From: Pilaira anomala
Lineage: Eukaryota > Mucoromycota > Mucoromycetes > Mucorales > Mucoraceae
Reading direction: 5' to 3'
Assembly: GCA_025716855.1 (NCBI GenBank)
Contig: JAIXMQ010000018.1
Span: 248,001 to 312,000 of the forward strand
Length of the DNA: 64,000 nucleotides
In this document: positions 12,824 through 24,343 of the stretch, in pieces
Numbering within the stretch: position 1 is the first letter of the stretch
Layout: every line of letters starts with the position of its first letter
Translations under genes and position numbers: made by a program
The notes under the pieces: model-generated
What the model was told of the DNA's origin: nothing
The model's input: only the letters and a program-made list of their open reading frames with translations
The model's database searches: none

Positions 12824-15179
12824 ATGCCACTCATTTTAGATTATGAGCCCATTTCATATACCCAAGAATTTAAAAAATTCGCAAGTGAAATTCCAGTTTA
12901 TTTAAAACGATACTTTTCAAATTTGCTTCCAATTATTTATTGGATTCACAGATATAACTTCACTTGGCTTATATCTGATGTAATTTCTGGTGTCACGGTG
13001 GGAATTGTTGCGGTCCCTCAAGGAATGGGATATGCAAAAATTGCCAATTTACCTCCAGTAAGTTTTTCTTTTGGTTAAAGAACTTATTCTTCGTTCCGTA
13101 TTTATTAACAAGATTACAGCAATATGGATTATATTCTTCCTTTGTAGGCTTATGTCTTTATTGTTTTTTTGGTACATCCAAAGATATCAGTATTGGACCT
13201 ACCGCCGTCATGTCACTTTTAGTAGGTCAAACTGTATCACGTATTACATTAACAGGCGAGTATACAGGACCAGAAGTAGCGGTAATTTTAGCACTCTTTG
13301 GCGGCTTCATCACATTATTTATTGGACTAGCACGTCTTGGTATTCTAGTTGACTTTATTCCAGTTCCTGCAATCGCAGGCTTCATGACAGGCAGTAGTAT
13401 TACCATATCTATCGGTCAATGGCCTAAATTATTTGGCTTGAAAAGTGTAAATACGCACGAATCTGCCTACTTGGTCTTTGGAAACTTTTTTAAGTATTTA
13501 CCAGAAACTAGTCTGGATGCAGCATTTGGTTTATTAGGATTGGTTTGGTTGTATTCGGTAAGATGGAGTACAGGATACCTTGCAAAAAAATATCCTCGTT
13601 TTGAAAAGATATTATTCTTTTCGAACATTATGCGCAATGGTGTGTTAGTGATTGTTGGTACCTTGTTTGCATTTTTAATTAATATTGGAAAAGAGACGAG
13701 TCCGGTTAGTATTCTCAAATCTGTTCCAAGTGGGTTTACAGCTATGGATATACCGTCTATTGATATCGGGTTATTATCTCAGGTATCTAGTAGCCTACCG
13801 TCTGTAGTTATTATCTTGGTGTTGGAGCATGTTGCGATTGCAAAATCATTTGGAAGAATCAATAATTATAAAATCGACGCAAATCAAGAAATTATTGCAA
13901 TTGGCGCAGCAAATATTTTTGGAAGTTTTTTTGGTAAATAAGCATATGTTGTTCTCTTTCTTTCCCCCCACAAAATTACTAAAAGCAAATTTTTTATTAT
14001 GAAGGAGCATATCCAAATACGGGCTCATTTTCAAGAACTGCAATTAATGCCAGAAGTGGAAGTCGAACTCCTTTTTCTGGTATCTTTTCGGCACTTGTGG
14101 TCTTACTCTGTCTTTATGTTTTAACGCCAGCATTTTATTATATTCCAGACGCTATTCTTTCTGCTGTCATTATTCATGCTGTAGCCGACCTCGTATCCGG
14201 TCCAAAATTCTTGATTCAATTGTTTCGTGTAAACCCGTTTGAGTCATTCACTTTTTTAGCAGCTGTTTTGGTTACTTTCTTTACCAGTGTTGAGTACGGT
14301 ATCTATGTCTCAGTAGCACTTTCGATTATCGTTTTATTACTTCGTATCGCTCGGCCTCGATATGCAATACTTGGCCGTATTCCAGTACATGCCAAAGCGG
14401 GTTGCAATAATCCAGACGAGCCTCATAACGAAAAAGAGTCGGTAGTATATAGCCCATCAACAAAAGGAGGTGGTGATACGGCCGAAATTTCTGAGAGGAA
14501 GAATACAGAATGGATTTATGTTGACCAGGATCATAAAACACTTGGCCACTTGGCTCAAGAGCCACCTACAGGTGTTGTTATTTTTCGGTTAGACGAGTCA
14601 TTGACATATCCGAATGCTAGCTTTATCGCAGATAAGTTTATGCAGTATATTCAAGATAAATTTCATTCAGGCTCTCCATCTCCTACAAGTAAAAGTAAAC
14701 AGGCTTGGAACGACCATCGTCCACTTGCTAAAAGCAATACAGTGATAGATGAGGAACATCAAGGAGACAGTTTATGTGCTATTGTCTTGGATTGCTCTGG
14801 TATCAATCACTTAGACTCGACAGGCCTCCAAATATTATTGGATCTCAAGTTATGTATTGATAGATTTGCTGGGTATGAAGTGGAATGGCATTTTTCAAGC
14901 TTATCCAATCCTACGATTCGAAATGCATTAGTGACAGGAGGATTTGGAACACAAGCAGGACGTGAACCACGTACTAATGAGGTATTGTCTATATGTCCCG
15001 AAATCGCAACTATGGAACTTGCTTTGGCTGATATCTCTTTTAAAGAGGAAGAACATCAAATTGGATACGATTCACATTTTGATCGTGGATTACCAGTAGA
15101 TCGGTACTTATTTTTTCATTGGGATTTGGAAGATGCAGTTCGTGCTGCTTCTTGTACCAATAAGTTGGCAACGGTTTGA
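12824..15179 (+). CDS. SulP-family sulfate permease (SLC26/Sul1-like)
   Basis: Three exons, 12824-13057, 13120-13933 and 14005-15179, join to 740 residues. It should import sulfate by H+ symport at the plasma membrane, feeding sulfur assimilation. The membrane domain begins near residue 50 with DVISGVTVGIVAVPQGMGYAKIANLPP, continues NLPPQYGLYSSFVG across the first splice, and has the family-typical GTSKDISIGPTAVMSLLVG and GSFSRTAINARSGSRTP blocks. A cytoplasmic STAS domain follows at about 540-700, with AIVLDCSGINHLDSTGLQILLDL as its core. A polar insert rich in Ser and Lys lies within the STAS region, as in fungal members. The length (about 740) suits a fungal sulfate permease. The start is the only Met before TM1. 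Both introns are about 60-70 bp. Specificity for sulfate rather than another anion is inferred from family. Confidence 0.93.
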
Positions 15180-15430
15180 GAATTTCTGTAAATATATTCG
15201 TACAAAAACCTGTATATAACGTTACATAGAGCTCTTCTTTTAGAAACAAAATAAAAAATAAAGTGTGTGTTTATTATTTTGTATATATAAACTATTGAGA
15301 TTGTTGGGCTGTAAATGAGGAGATATGTGATTGATTGTTTGAGCGAGAAAAAAAAAGGAAAATACAATAATAAAAAAAAAGCTTTCTTTTTTTTTTACAG
15401 TGGGGTATACACAAAAGAATGTTATGTGTT

Positions 15431-16093
15431 TTAAGCAAGTTTACATTCTTTTGATGCAAGATCAAATACGGTTTGAACTAAATACTTGCTACCGGCTAAT
15501 TCCAAATTATAACTTCCCAACTGTTTATCTTGAGTCATGGTGCCGAATTGTTCTTTACTGACACCTTCACCCGAACAAAAGTCACCTAATTCAAGGGTAA
15601 TACCAGAAGGATCATTGATTTCCCAAGCATCACCACGAGGATCTGTCAAGATATCTTGAATTTCATGCGAAAAGATAGTGATGGCAGCATCCATTGCAGG
15701 TGAAGCATTAGGCGAAACTTCTTTATTGACGGAAGGAATACAGACGTTAGGACAAGAACCAGGATAACCAATATACATATATTGGAAATTATCAGTCCAA
15801 GCATTATAACCACAATTGGTTTTACAAAAATTAGCATCGTTTACATCAGGACCTCCCATAATGATATAGATCCCGTTACTGTCTAATTGATTGGTAGGTG
15901 AAAGGTAACCTGAACTGACTGCATCTCTAACGATTTGTTGATGAAGTTCTGGTGTCAAACTAAGTTTGTGACTTCCTGCATCATTGACTGCTGCTGCTAA
16001 ATTAAGAGGTCCAGTTACGGATTTTCCATTACCATCTGTATACTGCTTCACTAAATGAAAATTGGGCTTAGTATAATTTTTAATTTCTTTCTT

Positions 16094-16125
<32 letters not shown>

Positions 16126-16463
16126 CGTCTTACAAATACTAAACCAAGGACTTAAAGAAATATTATCAACAAAATGCATAAAAGTAGTTTGCTCTTGTTG
16201 CCTTTCAGTAGAACTCCAGTTACCATAAAAGATGATGTAAACTAAGATTTTTTGAAAAAAAGTTAAAAAAAAAAACATTGATTTAGTTGTTATGGTTACT
16301 TACCATTCACTTTATCGTGAAGAATAGTTCCACCTAAATTTTTAAAGGTACTTCCATATTGAGAAATAAGTGCAGAACCGCCTGTGTTGGTTGGTACAGT
16401 TTGTTGAGCAGTAACTAAGCTAATAACAGAAGCAAAGGTTGCAATTAAACTTGTTAATCTCAT
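15431..16463 (-). CDS. Secreted EXORDIUM / phosphate-induced-1-like protein
   Basis: Exons 16463-16304, 16241-16134 and 16050-15431 give 295 residues. Residues 1-20 (MRLTSLIATFASVISLVTA) form a clean signal peptide. The body matches the EXORDIUM / PHI-1 family layout: GGTILHDKVNVYIIFYGNWSS near the start, a PWFSI segment, GIYIIMGGPDV, then FCKTNCGYNAW and the C-P-N-V-C pair that are the conserved cysteines, and SHEIQDILTDPRGDAW. The family is known mainly from plants, where members are extracellular and growth-linked; fungal homologues are secreted proteins of unknown role. The second intron, 16051-16133, carries a run of about 30 T on the plus strand. It is convergent with the permease gene, 251 bp away. 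Confidence 0.85.
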
Positions 16464-17685
16464 TTCCTACAATAATAACAATAGATAAAAAAAAAAGAGG
16501 GGAAAATAAGTGCTAAGAGAAAATAAAATGAGGGCCCCATTTCTGGAATGAGTTTAAAATGAGTTTGTTGATTATTGATTCGTCAATCAGTTAATAAGAT
16601 AATTATAGAATTATACCTTTGTATCCAATTATTTAATTCAATTAAATTTTGTCTATTTGAACACAAAATGTTTTATTTTTCAATAAAAGTAAAAAAAGAC
16701 TGTAAATAGTTTATTTGCCATCAAGGGATGATTGGACAGCTACTACAGTAATTAAATTGTATATGTAAGCCGTAACGGATGTCCGATCTGATTTTTTGGT
16801 ATAAATCGAAAAAGATACGTGCATCACATCACACTTTTTTTGACTTGTTGTTATTGTTGTCTTGGTAACAAAATATCTTCTTTCTTTCTGACTGCAAGTC
16901 ATTTACAAAACATCATCTTGTATTGTAAACAGCACTACTTGTCCCCCTTAGAAAAAAAAGTGTAAAAAAAGATACAACCAAATAGTAATAATCAAATAAT
17001 ACCATTAAACATTTTAGGGGTGGAAGAAGGGGGGAGGCGTGCTTAAAGAGAAATAAAAAAGCAAATTCTCAAAATAATAATAATAATAATAATAATTACA
17101 ATAATATACTTGTTCGTTTTTAATATACACGTTTACACTGTTTGTAAGTCTATTTTTTTTTATCCCTTAAAGACCTTTTTTTGTTTTTTTTTACAAATAT
17201 AGAAACATCATTTTTTCCCGCCAGCTTGTTTCTCATAAAAGGAGTGCACGGTCAACCTCAAAGAGAGAGAGAAAGAACTGTTTAGTTGTTGTAGTATCTT
17301 AACGTGTTTTATCCAAAAAGAAAAAAAAATGAAGGAGAAAGCAAAAGGGTCGAGGTGTTGTATTTATATACTGAAATATATAAAGAGAAGGAAGAAAAAA
17401 AAAAGAGTTGAAAAAACTAGAAAAAAAAAGAAGCGTGTAAAATATAAGCGAAAAAGTAAGAAACAGAAAGAGAGACAGTAAGAGAGGGGTTATAAGCAGT
17501 TTACGTGTGATTTCTATACAATAAATAAAGGAGTTGTTTAACCAGAAGAAACCTCTTTTTTTTTTTGGTTTCCCCTATTCTAGTTATTCATCCTTTTCTC
17601 TTTCTTCTATTTTTTTATTTTATTTTATTTATATATTTTTTCTCTTTCTTCTTTAACAACAATTTTTTTTAAAAAAAAGGGAAAA
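16464..17685. other. Intergenic region and purine-rich leader of the LEA2-like gene
   Basis: This interval sits between two divergent genes. It has an (AAT)n microsatellite near 17073-17094 and, from about 17260 to 17490, a strongly purine-rich plus strand (GAGAGAGAAAGAA, AAAAAAAGAGTTGAAAAAAC), followed by T-rich DNA at 17560-17665. This would be the promoter and 5' leader of the downstream gene. No open frame of note was seen. Confidence 0.5.
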
Positions 17686-19767
17686 ATGGTCGCAGCACAA
17701 CCTCGTCGTTCAGCAGGTGGATCTATGGGACAGGCATCCACCAAGTCAAAAAAAAGAAGTTCTTTACGCCGACAAAGCGAAAAAATAACAACTACACCAG
17801 CTGCACTATCCGGACCAACTACTGGAACAAGTCCAGTGCCAAGTTCACCTAAAGAAAAGCAACGATCCAGATCAGTTTCTGCAGGTGCAGTTCAACAAAA
17901 TTCACAACCACATCAACGAAGACCTTCTGCACCAGCTGTTGTTGAAATGCCTCGACTCTCCATTGCAGATCGTTTTATGTCTGGCCCTGTTGTACCACCA
18001 TTACCTCAACCTTCTCCTTCTCATTCAGTCACTACATCACTTGTACTATCAAATTCAAATTCTGTTACAGATCATAATGCTCGACTTTCTGTAGCAGATC
18101 GATTTATGAATAATACAAATTCTCCTTCAAATTCTACAATGAATTTGTCAGGAATACAACAATACAGAGAAAGATCACTTTCAAATTTTTCAGGAACCAA
18201 AACCCTTTCTTCTTTAGATCCTGTACCTGGAAGACTTACAATTGCTAATGCCTTCATGAAATCTTCTTCTACTTTAACACCCACTTTGGTTGATACAAGG
18301 TCTCGTGCAGCTTCCTTTGGTGAAATGGATATGGGTATCATTAGGAAATCTGGAGGATACCATCCACTCGAAGAACGTTCGGGGTTATTTGATGATGCTC
18401 AATACCTTAATTTAGACCTAACTATTTCACCTACTTCGCCGTCCAGTCCTGCATTGAACAACCAAAAGGCAAGCAGACCTTGGGGTAGCCAAGATACTTT
18501 AGTTCATCATTATAATCATCATTCCCACCATCATCATGCATCACCTTCACCAACTACACAACATCATCGACAACAACAACATCAACATCAACATAAACCA
18601 CATCAACCAGAACCAAGGAAACCAATTTATGCACAATTTATTGAATCAGAGAAAGATGCAGTCTTGTCAGATAATCAATCGTTTTCACTAGATTACAGTA
18701 GTCATAACTTTTTAGACTCTTCAGATAATGATAAACGTACATTAACTATGAGTGATGATTTCTCTGCAAAGCATGGTTATGATGATTATGATGATATTGA
18801 TATGGGGTATGATAAACCTTATGGACATCAAAGACAATGGAGTTACGAAGATGAAGACGAAGAAGAAGAAGAGGAAGAGGAAGAGGAAGAGGAAGAAGAA
18901 GAGATTATAGAACCTGTACCAAGTCCAGCAGTTTCTACTACAAAGTTAAAGAAACCAGCACCAGTTCCACTTCATCAACATGTTGATATTGAACCACAAC
19001 ATATTGAAGATTACGATAATAATACAAAAGGATTTTGGGTTGGATGTTGCTTTGTAAGTTGTGGACAAAGACCAAGCCGTAAAACAATCGAGCAACGTCA
19101 TAAGAAAAGAAGAGAAAAAGAAATCGATGAAGATATTCGACCAAAGAATAGAGGATTTGGTAGAAGAGGATGGGTATTTTGTACTTTTTTAAGTCTTTTA
19201 GTATTTATTTTAATTACATACTTTTTATGGCCACGCACACCATTAATGCGTATCGAAGGTGCTTCTTTAACATCACCTGCAAAGATTACAGAGACACGAC
19301 AAGGAGTGATGGTGGGTAATGTTGCATTTGAAAGTGAATGGATGGTAAATATTACGGTAGATAATCGACAAAATCATGTTCCTACACGATTAGTTTCTGT
19401 ACAAGTATTAGCTAAAGATGCTTTAACTGGTTTAGTAATCGGAAAAGGATTACACAACGATGATCCTAACCCTGAGCATATCATTTTGGCTCCAAATACA
19501 ATCTCTACAATTCAAATACCAATCCGCGTGGATTATCAGGCACGGGATAGTACAGATACTACCTTTGTTGATCTCTCGAAATCTTGTTCACCTCAACAAC
19601 TCATCCCTTTTAACTCTCCTGATGGTCAACCTGTAGCAAATCAAAGAGAAGCTTTACCTTTACATTTCTGGATTACCCTTCATTTCTTTGGCCTAGATTG
19701 GTTAGGCTATAAACCCACAGTCATTGCCACTCCAGCAACAGGTGGTTTTGCTTGTCCTCAATCTTAA
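17686..19767 (+). CDS. Single-pass membrane protein, disordered N-half, LEA2-like C-domain
   Basis: This is an uninterrupted 693-residue frame. Residues 1-490 look disordered: a basic Ser-rich start (KKRSSLRRQS), proline and serine tracts, a His/Gln-rich patch near 270-305, and an unbroken Asp/Glu run at about 388-406. Three copies of an 8-9 residue motif occur at about 90 (RLSIADRFM), 133 (RLSVADRFM) and 183 (RLTIANAFM). A basic juxtamembrane stretch (RHKKRREKE, NRGFGRRG) precedes one TM helix at about 496-515 (WVFCTFLSLLVFILITYFLW). The C-terminal 175 residues (PRTPLMRIEGASL, MVNITVDNRQNHVPTRLVSV, IQIPIRVDY) resemble the LEA2 / water-stress fold found after a TM helix in several fungal vacuolar or endomembrane proteins. 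That points to a type II protein with a lumenal or outside LEA2 domain. The exact membrane and role are unknown. Confidence 0.82.
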   Translation: MVAAQPRRSAGGSMGQASTKSKKRSSLRRQSEKITTTPAALSGPTTGTSPVPSSPKEKQRSRSVSAGAVQQNSQPHQRRPSAPAVVEMPRLSIADRFMSGPVVPPLPQPSPSHSVTTSLVLSNSNSVTDHNARLSVADRFMNNTNSPSNSTMNLSGIQQYRERSLSNFSGTKTLSSLDPVPGRLTIANAFMKSSSTLTPTLVDTRSRAASFGEMDMGIIRKSGGYHPLEERSGLFDDAQYLNLDLTISPTSPSSPALNNQKASRPWGSQDTLVHHYNHHSHHHHASPSPTTQHHRQQQHQHQHKPHQPEPRKPIYAQFIESEKDAVLSDNQSFSLDYSSHNFLDSSDNDKRTLTMSDDFSAKHGYDDYDDIDMGYDKPYGHQRQWSYEDEDEEEEEEEEEEEEEEEIIEPVPSPAVSTTKLKKPAPVPLHQHVDIEPQHIEDYDNNTKGFWVGCCFVSCGQRPSRKTIEQRHKKRREKEIDEDIRPKNRGFGRRGWVFCTFLSLLVFILITYFLWPRTPLMRIEGASLTSPAKITETRQGVMVGNVAFESEWMVNITVDNRQNHVPTRLVSVQVLAKDALTGLVIGKGLHNDDPNPEHIILAPNTISTIQIPIRVDYQARDSTDTTFVDLSKSCSPQQLIPFNSPDGQPVANQREALPLHFWITLHFFGLDWLGYKPTVIATPATGGFACPQS

Positions 19768-20073
19768 CTATTTATTATTATTATTATTATTATTTTTATT
19801 ATTTTTATTATTATTCTTCTTCTTTTGTTTTCTGATATATTATTAAAAAACTTACAACATGTAAAAAAAATAACCTCTTATATTTAGACATGCATAATCT
19901 CTCATTTTTTTTTTTTTTACTGTAAACATTTTTCTTTCTCTTTCTCTCTCTCTCATTTTTTTTGTTTTACCATCTCCTTTAAATTTTTTCTCTCTCCCCC
20001 CCTCTTTTATGTCAAGAGTTGTTTTGATTTTTTTTATGTAAATATTATGTCTACAAACATTACACTAAAACAG
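19768..20073. other. 3' flank of the LEA2-like gene
   Basis: It holds an (ATT)n run directly after the stop codon, several T and CT tracts, and no gene. The sequence ends at the first base of the Tc1-type element A. Its left side shows no homology to the flank of the inverted copy at 34197. Confidence 0.6.
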
Positions 20074-21346
20074 AAATACAGTAAGTGCAACGCCAATGGG
20101 CGGTTTTTTAAATCTCAAAGGGCAGTTTTTCATTTTCTCAAAAGGTGGTTTTTTATATCTCAAAGGGCGGCTTTAAATGACTGCATCGAGAAGAGGAAGT
20201 AGGCCCCTATTATCTAGAAACGCTAACCCGTCTTAAGCTCTACTGCAAAAAGCAAGGTTCAGAGCAAAAATCAACTGATGGAGGCTTAGATGTTGAAATG
20301 GAAGAAATTGCAGTTAAAGCAAAGCAGCAAATTAAGCTATATAAAAGCTACTCCAATAAACAGAAACTGCTCTTTGTCTATTATAATAGGGTAAAATTGT
20401 TCAATGCTGCTAAATCTGGTAGATTAGCTGGCGGTATTGCAGAAAGGACAGCACAGAAGTGGGCTAAGAAACTCAAAGTGGACAAAGACTCGAAAAGCAA
20501 ACCAACAAAGTTAATAACCCTCAAGCCCGAGTCGTAGATGCAGATACTTCACTTACTGAAAAATTTGCTGGGTTTACTCTTAAAGGAAACAAGTGTCAGA
20601 GACTTCTTAAAAACTGAATGCAACCTTTCATTTAAAAAAAATCGCCCGTCATCCGGCTCCTCGAAACGATTCAACCAAAATTGCAAAACGCATAGCGTGG
20701 GTTGAAGAAAGGAGATAAACAGATATGGATTACCTTGAAACTGCATTTTTGTAGACAAATCAGGTTTTGATATCAATATGAGACCTCCAGAAAGATGATC
20801 TGCTATGTAAGGGTACACCAGCTATTGTGACCACACCTAGTAACAGAACAGAATCACATACAATTTTAGGTGCAGTTTCAGCAAAATATGTCGTATCAAT
20901 GGAGCTTCGTTTAAAAAGTTAAAGATTAATATTAGTAATCGCAAAATAAAAGCGCCATCCAAACCAAAAAAAAAAAAAAAACCTGTCTCAAAAGGTACTG
21001 CCGCTGGCCATTATATGAGGTCTATTAAAAAAACTATGGGCGAAATGGATTCCATTCCGGAAATGAAAGGATACTACATAGTAAGGATAATGCACTAATT
21101 CATACTGCCAGTGTAATTGATAATATGATGACAGAGAGAGGATATAAGTGCGTTCATCTTCCTCCTTACTCACCCGAGCTTAATCCTACTAAGCAATTCT
21201 GGTCTACACTTAAAAATATGGTCAAGCGTAGTCAATTTCAAGACAGGGAGGAGGCATATAATGCTGTTCCTTCCGAGCATTTTAGGGCATTTTCTCAGTA
21301 TTCAGTAAACGTATTCGAGAAATGTTTGAAGGGCAATCCAATTTAA
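20074..21346 (+). pseudogene. Tc1/mariner-type element A, copy 1, broken transposase
   Basis: The 5' terminus CAGTAAGYGCAACGCCAATG is followed by subterminal repeats of the AAAGGYGGTTTTTTATATCTC type. The transposase frame begins about 20182 (MTASRRGSRPLLSR) but meets a stop at 20233-20236. It resumes at 20298 with a helix-turn-helix-like region (GRLAGGIAERTAQKWAKKLKV). The DDE half is recognisable at 20900-21346 across frameshifts: KGTAAGHYMRSIKKTMGEMD, then a YYIV(R)DNALIHT catalytic-Asp block, then ERGYKCVHLPPYSPELNPTK, which carries the region of the last acidic residue. That layout is typical of DDE_3 Tc1/mariner transposases. No matching right terminus was found; after the stop the sequence runs into the 3' side of transposase B. 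Confidence 0.75.
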
Positions 21347-21544
21347 GGATCTATTATTGAGATATAAAATAGCCGCTGAAATGTGTGAAACTAAATTTGT
21401 GATGATATCAATAACCAAACCACCTGACAGTTCTATTCTATTATTTAACCAGCCAAACAACTATTACTTTAATCTTCTTTTCTCTTTTCTTTTGGTCAAT
21501 TCTTCAAATTAAAATACTTTAATATATATTATCCAGTCATACTG

Positions 21545-22632
21545 GACTTACACCTTTTATTGAGAAAAGCTTAAAGTATTTCTTCTTTAGCAATACATCG
21601 AGGGAAAAATCTTACAGAGTGCTTTATCCAACCACGACAATCTTTAATAGTAACGTGGGTTATTGCATCCATTATACGAGGAATCAAATGATCATTAGTA
21701 TCCAATGGATTTCTTTTGATTCCAGATTTAATCTTTGACCAAAACTTTTCGATTGGATCGAGAAAGGGAGAGTATGGTGGTAAATAAACACATTTGTATC
21801 CACGGTCTTCAATGAGTTTTCGAATGGGTGTATCCATTACAATGTAGTAGCCATGAAGATCGCTAAGTTCCAAACAATCCATCATAGAATTCAAGTAACT
21901 CAAAAAGTGTTCAGAACGTGTACTTACCCCTTCCATTTATTTGGACTGTTTTGCCATCTATTTTTTCTTTTTTTCTTACTTATGGCTGAAGTAGGCTTTC
22001 TCAACGAAATATCAATAACACTGTCAGCAGAAATAGCTCCCAGTATGGTTATGGATATACAGGGAGCCGACAGAACAATAATCTTGGTCGGCTTACCTTT
22101 TTTCGACCATCCTCTCTTACGAGTGATATTAAGATTGAAACCTGCTTTATCAAGAAAGACACAATTCTTTTCAAAATCCATATCAGTGGTAGCAATCCAA
22201 GATTACACCGTAGTTTTTCGGTACTCAATGGTATCAGGATCGTTTCTTTTAGCAGGTATTTTTTCCAATCTCTTCATTGACAGAGCACAGACCTTTTTCG
22301 TAAACTTACGAACTGCTGACATGCTTATTTCTAAGCCTAGAAATTCTTCACAAAGGGGGTCCTTGATTTACATTAAGCTGGTAGTTGAGTGTACATACAT
22401 TAATGTGCTTAATAATGAGAGCATGTACATCTTTTAACTATAACAAGACCCCTTTATTCCTCTTTTATTTCGATATCACTCTCTTCTTTATCATCAGATG
22501 AGTCAGGTAATTTCAGTTCCTCACAGAGTTCTTCGCCAACATCAATAGCGGTTGCAACATTAGTTATATCTGGACTTTCAAACTTTATTTGGTACAAGTT
22601 GATATATATCTCCTGGGTAGCTTCTCCTTCAT
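21545..22632 (-). pseudogene. Tc1/mariner-type transposase B, copy 1, 5'-truncated
   Basis: Read leftward, it has an acidic N-terminal remnant (DSSDDKEESDIEIKEE, about 22460-22500), then DFEKNCVFLDKAGFNLNIT with the first catalytic Asp region, GWSKKGKPTKIIVLSAP, and after a frame change SDLHGYYIVMDTPIRK with the second Asp and KCVYLPPYSPFLDPIEKFW with the Glu. The coding parts are out of frame with one another. At 22632 the homology to the other copy (31620) ends inside the N-terminal coding part, so this copy lacks its start. A short palindrome, CCAGTCATACTGG, lies beyond the 3' end at about 21534-21546. Confidence 0.75.
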
Positions 22633-24340
22633 TAATAATGAATATTATCCGATATATCTTGGCGGAATTTTTGTTGATTTGCTCTTAGTCACTCGGACGC
22701 TATTTCTTTTTAAATTCTTTTGCAACTCTCTAATACGTACACTTATTAAATTGAAAATACCTTCTTTTTATTTTTACCTTATAAACTTAAACCCTTGGTA
22801 CTACTTTGACTTCTACTCTGGCTGTTATTTATTCTTGTATGCCGAGGTACTGGTATACTACCTGTTTTTCCATGTACCAATCTTTATACAACAGTTTACT
22901 TAATAAATCTTTCTTACTTTTTTTTTATTACTTTCTTTTTTTTTACCTACTAACTTTTATCATGTAAATTCACGCTACTTTCATTCTCAGTTTCAAACTG
23001 CAACGGGTCTGCTAAGAGCATTGTTTGATGAGTTGAGGAAGCTGGCATTTATCATTCGAGGAGAGGCATTAGCACCAGCAATTAAACCATCTGTTAAATT
23101 GGATTTTCAAATCAAAACATTTTTATTGGCATAGTTACATGAATGTTATATACAGCTAGCGTTAAATCAAGTAGTTACTAGTTGTGATACATAAGAGAAA
23201 AAAATTACGAACAAGAAACTATTATCATACCAGAGGTTGCACATAATTAAATGAGAAAAACTTGCTGAAGAGAGAAGTCTAATTAAGCAATGTGACGAAG
23301 ATAAAAGCTGCAAGAACTCTGATATTACAAGTAGCCACAGGTATAACCAGGTAGCTTATGTCAAGATACCAGATAACTAACTTGAAGAATCATACTATTC
23401 TTAAAAGTAGTTACGTGATTATATGTATATTTATTTCAGAAAAGGATTAGCTAACATAGGGGTTTTTATTTTCTATAATTTGAAGGACGATGAAGTTTTG
23501 AGACATAATTAGTAGTAACTTGACTAGCGCCAAGATTAACTCTTCTTCTTTAAAACAATTTCCGTCATCATGATTTCTAAATTTATATTCTTAGATAGGG
23601 ATAGTCATCGTACCATAAATAGTGTATGTACATACAATGTTTGAAAGACTTTGATGGATGTACTGCAAAAATTCCAGCGTAAATGGTCCTCAAAATACAA
23701 TTTAATAAGAAAATATTCTTATTTTATTTTTAGCAGACAGTACCCAGCTTGTGAAGAAGATGTGCCTGTCTCAACGTACTGTTGGCCAAGAATCAAAAAG
23801 AAAAAGAGACATTTATTATTCAAAATGAGCAACCTATAATACGTAATGATAATAATACATGGGTTATTGATATGCCCCTCTAAACAGTTACAACAGTATA
23901 TTTCTTTTAAGAATATACAAAGTTAATAAAATTTACTTTCAATTGCAAGAAACATACCCATGATATAATTTGTGGTTGCTTCATCACACTGTTTTCTATA
24001 ACCTATTCCTGAAGCTCCTAGCCAGTTTTTTTTTTTATGATTTTATATTCAATAACACTTTTTTATCATTTATAAAAAAAAACTAATTTTCATTTATTCA
24101 TGTATTATTTTAGGACTAAGAAAAGTATGAGGAAAAGTTGTTGTATTGTTTGGTTTAACAGTTAACCTGTAACTTGTAGATTTGGCAAATTTAAAATGGT
24201 ATTAAACCAGAATTACGCATATTATCAGCGTTATAATTAATCAAGAGAGTAATAGAAATATAAGTAAAGTAAAAACGTGTCCTTATGGAGAATGTGAAAC
24301 TCATGGCTATTTAATGTACTACATCATACTATTCACAACA
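22633..24340. other. Spacer with plus-strand coding remnants of unknown origin
   Basis: Two stretches look like exons of a decayed plus-strand gene. One is 22996-23133, behind a good acceptor (TTCTCAG), reading FQTATGLLRALFDELRKLAF and on to KPSVKLDFQIKTFLLA and a stop. The other is about 23735-23883, reading RCACLNVLLAKNQKEKE, then IIQNEQPIIRNDNNTWVIDM and a stop, after a frame change from the acceptor at 23732. No family is recognised. The rest is AT-rich and featureless. Confidence 0.35.
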
Positions 24341-24343
24341 AAT

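Noticed and set aside
21853..22437. 194-codon plus-strand frame, also present at 31818-32402 (-)
   Set aside because: It is the antisense of transposase B in both copies; its conservation reflects the duplication, not selection.
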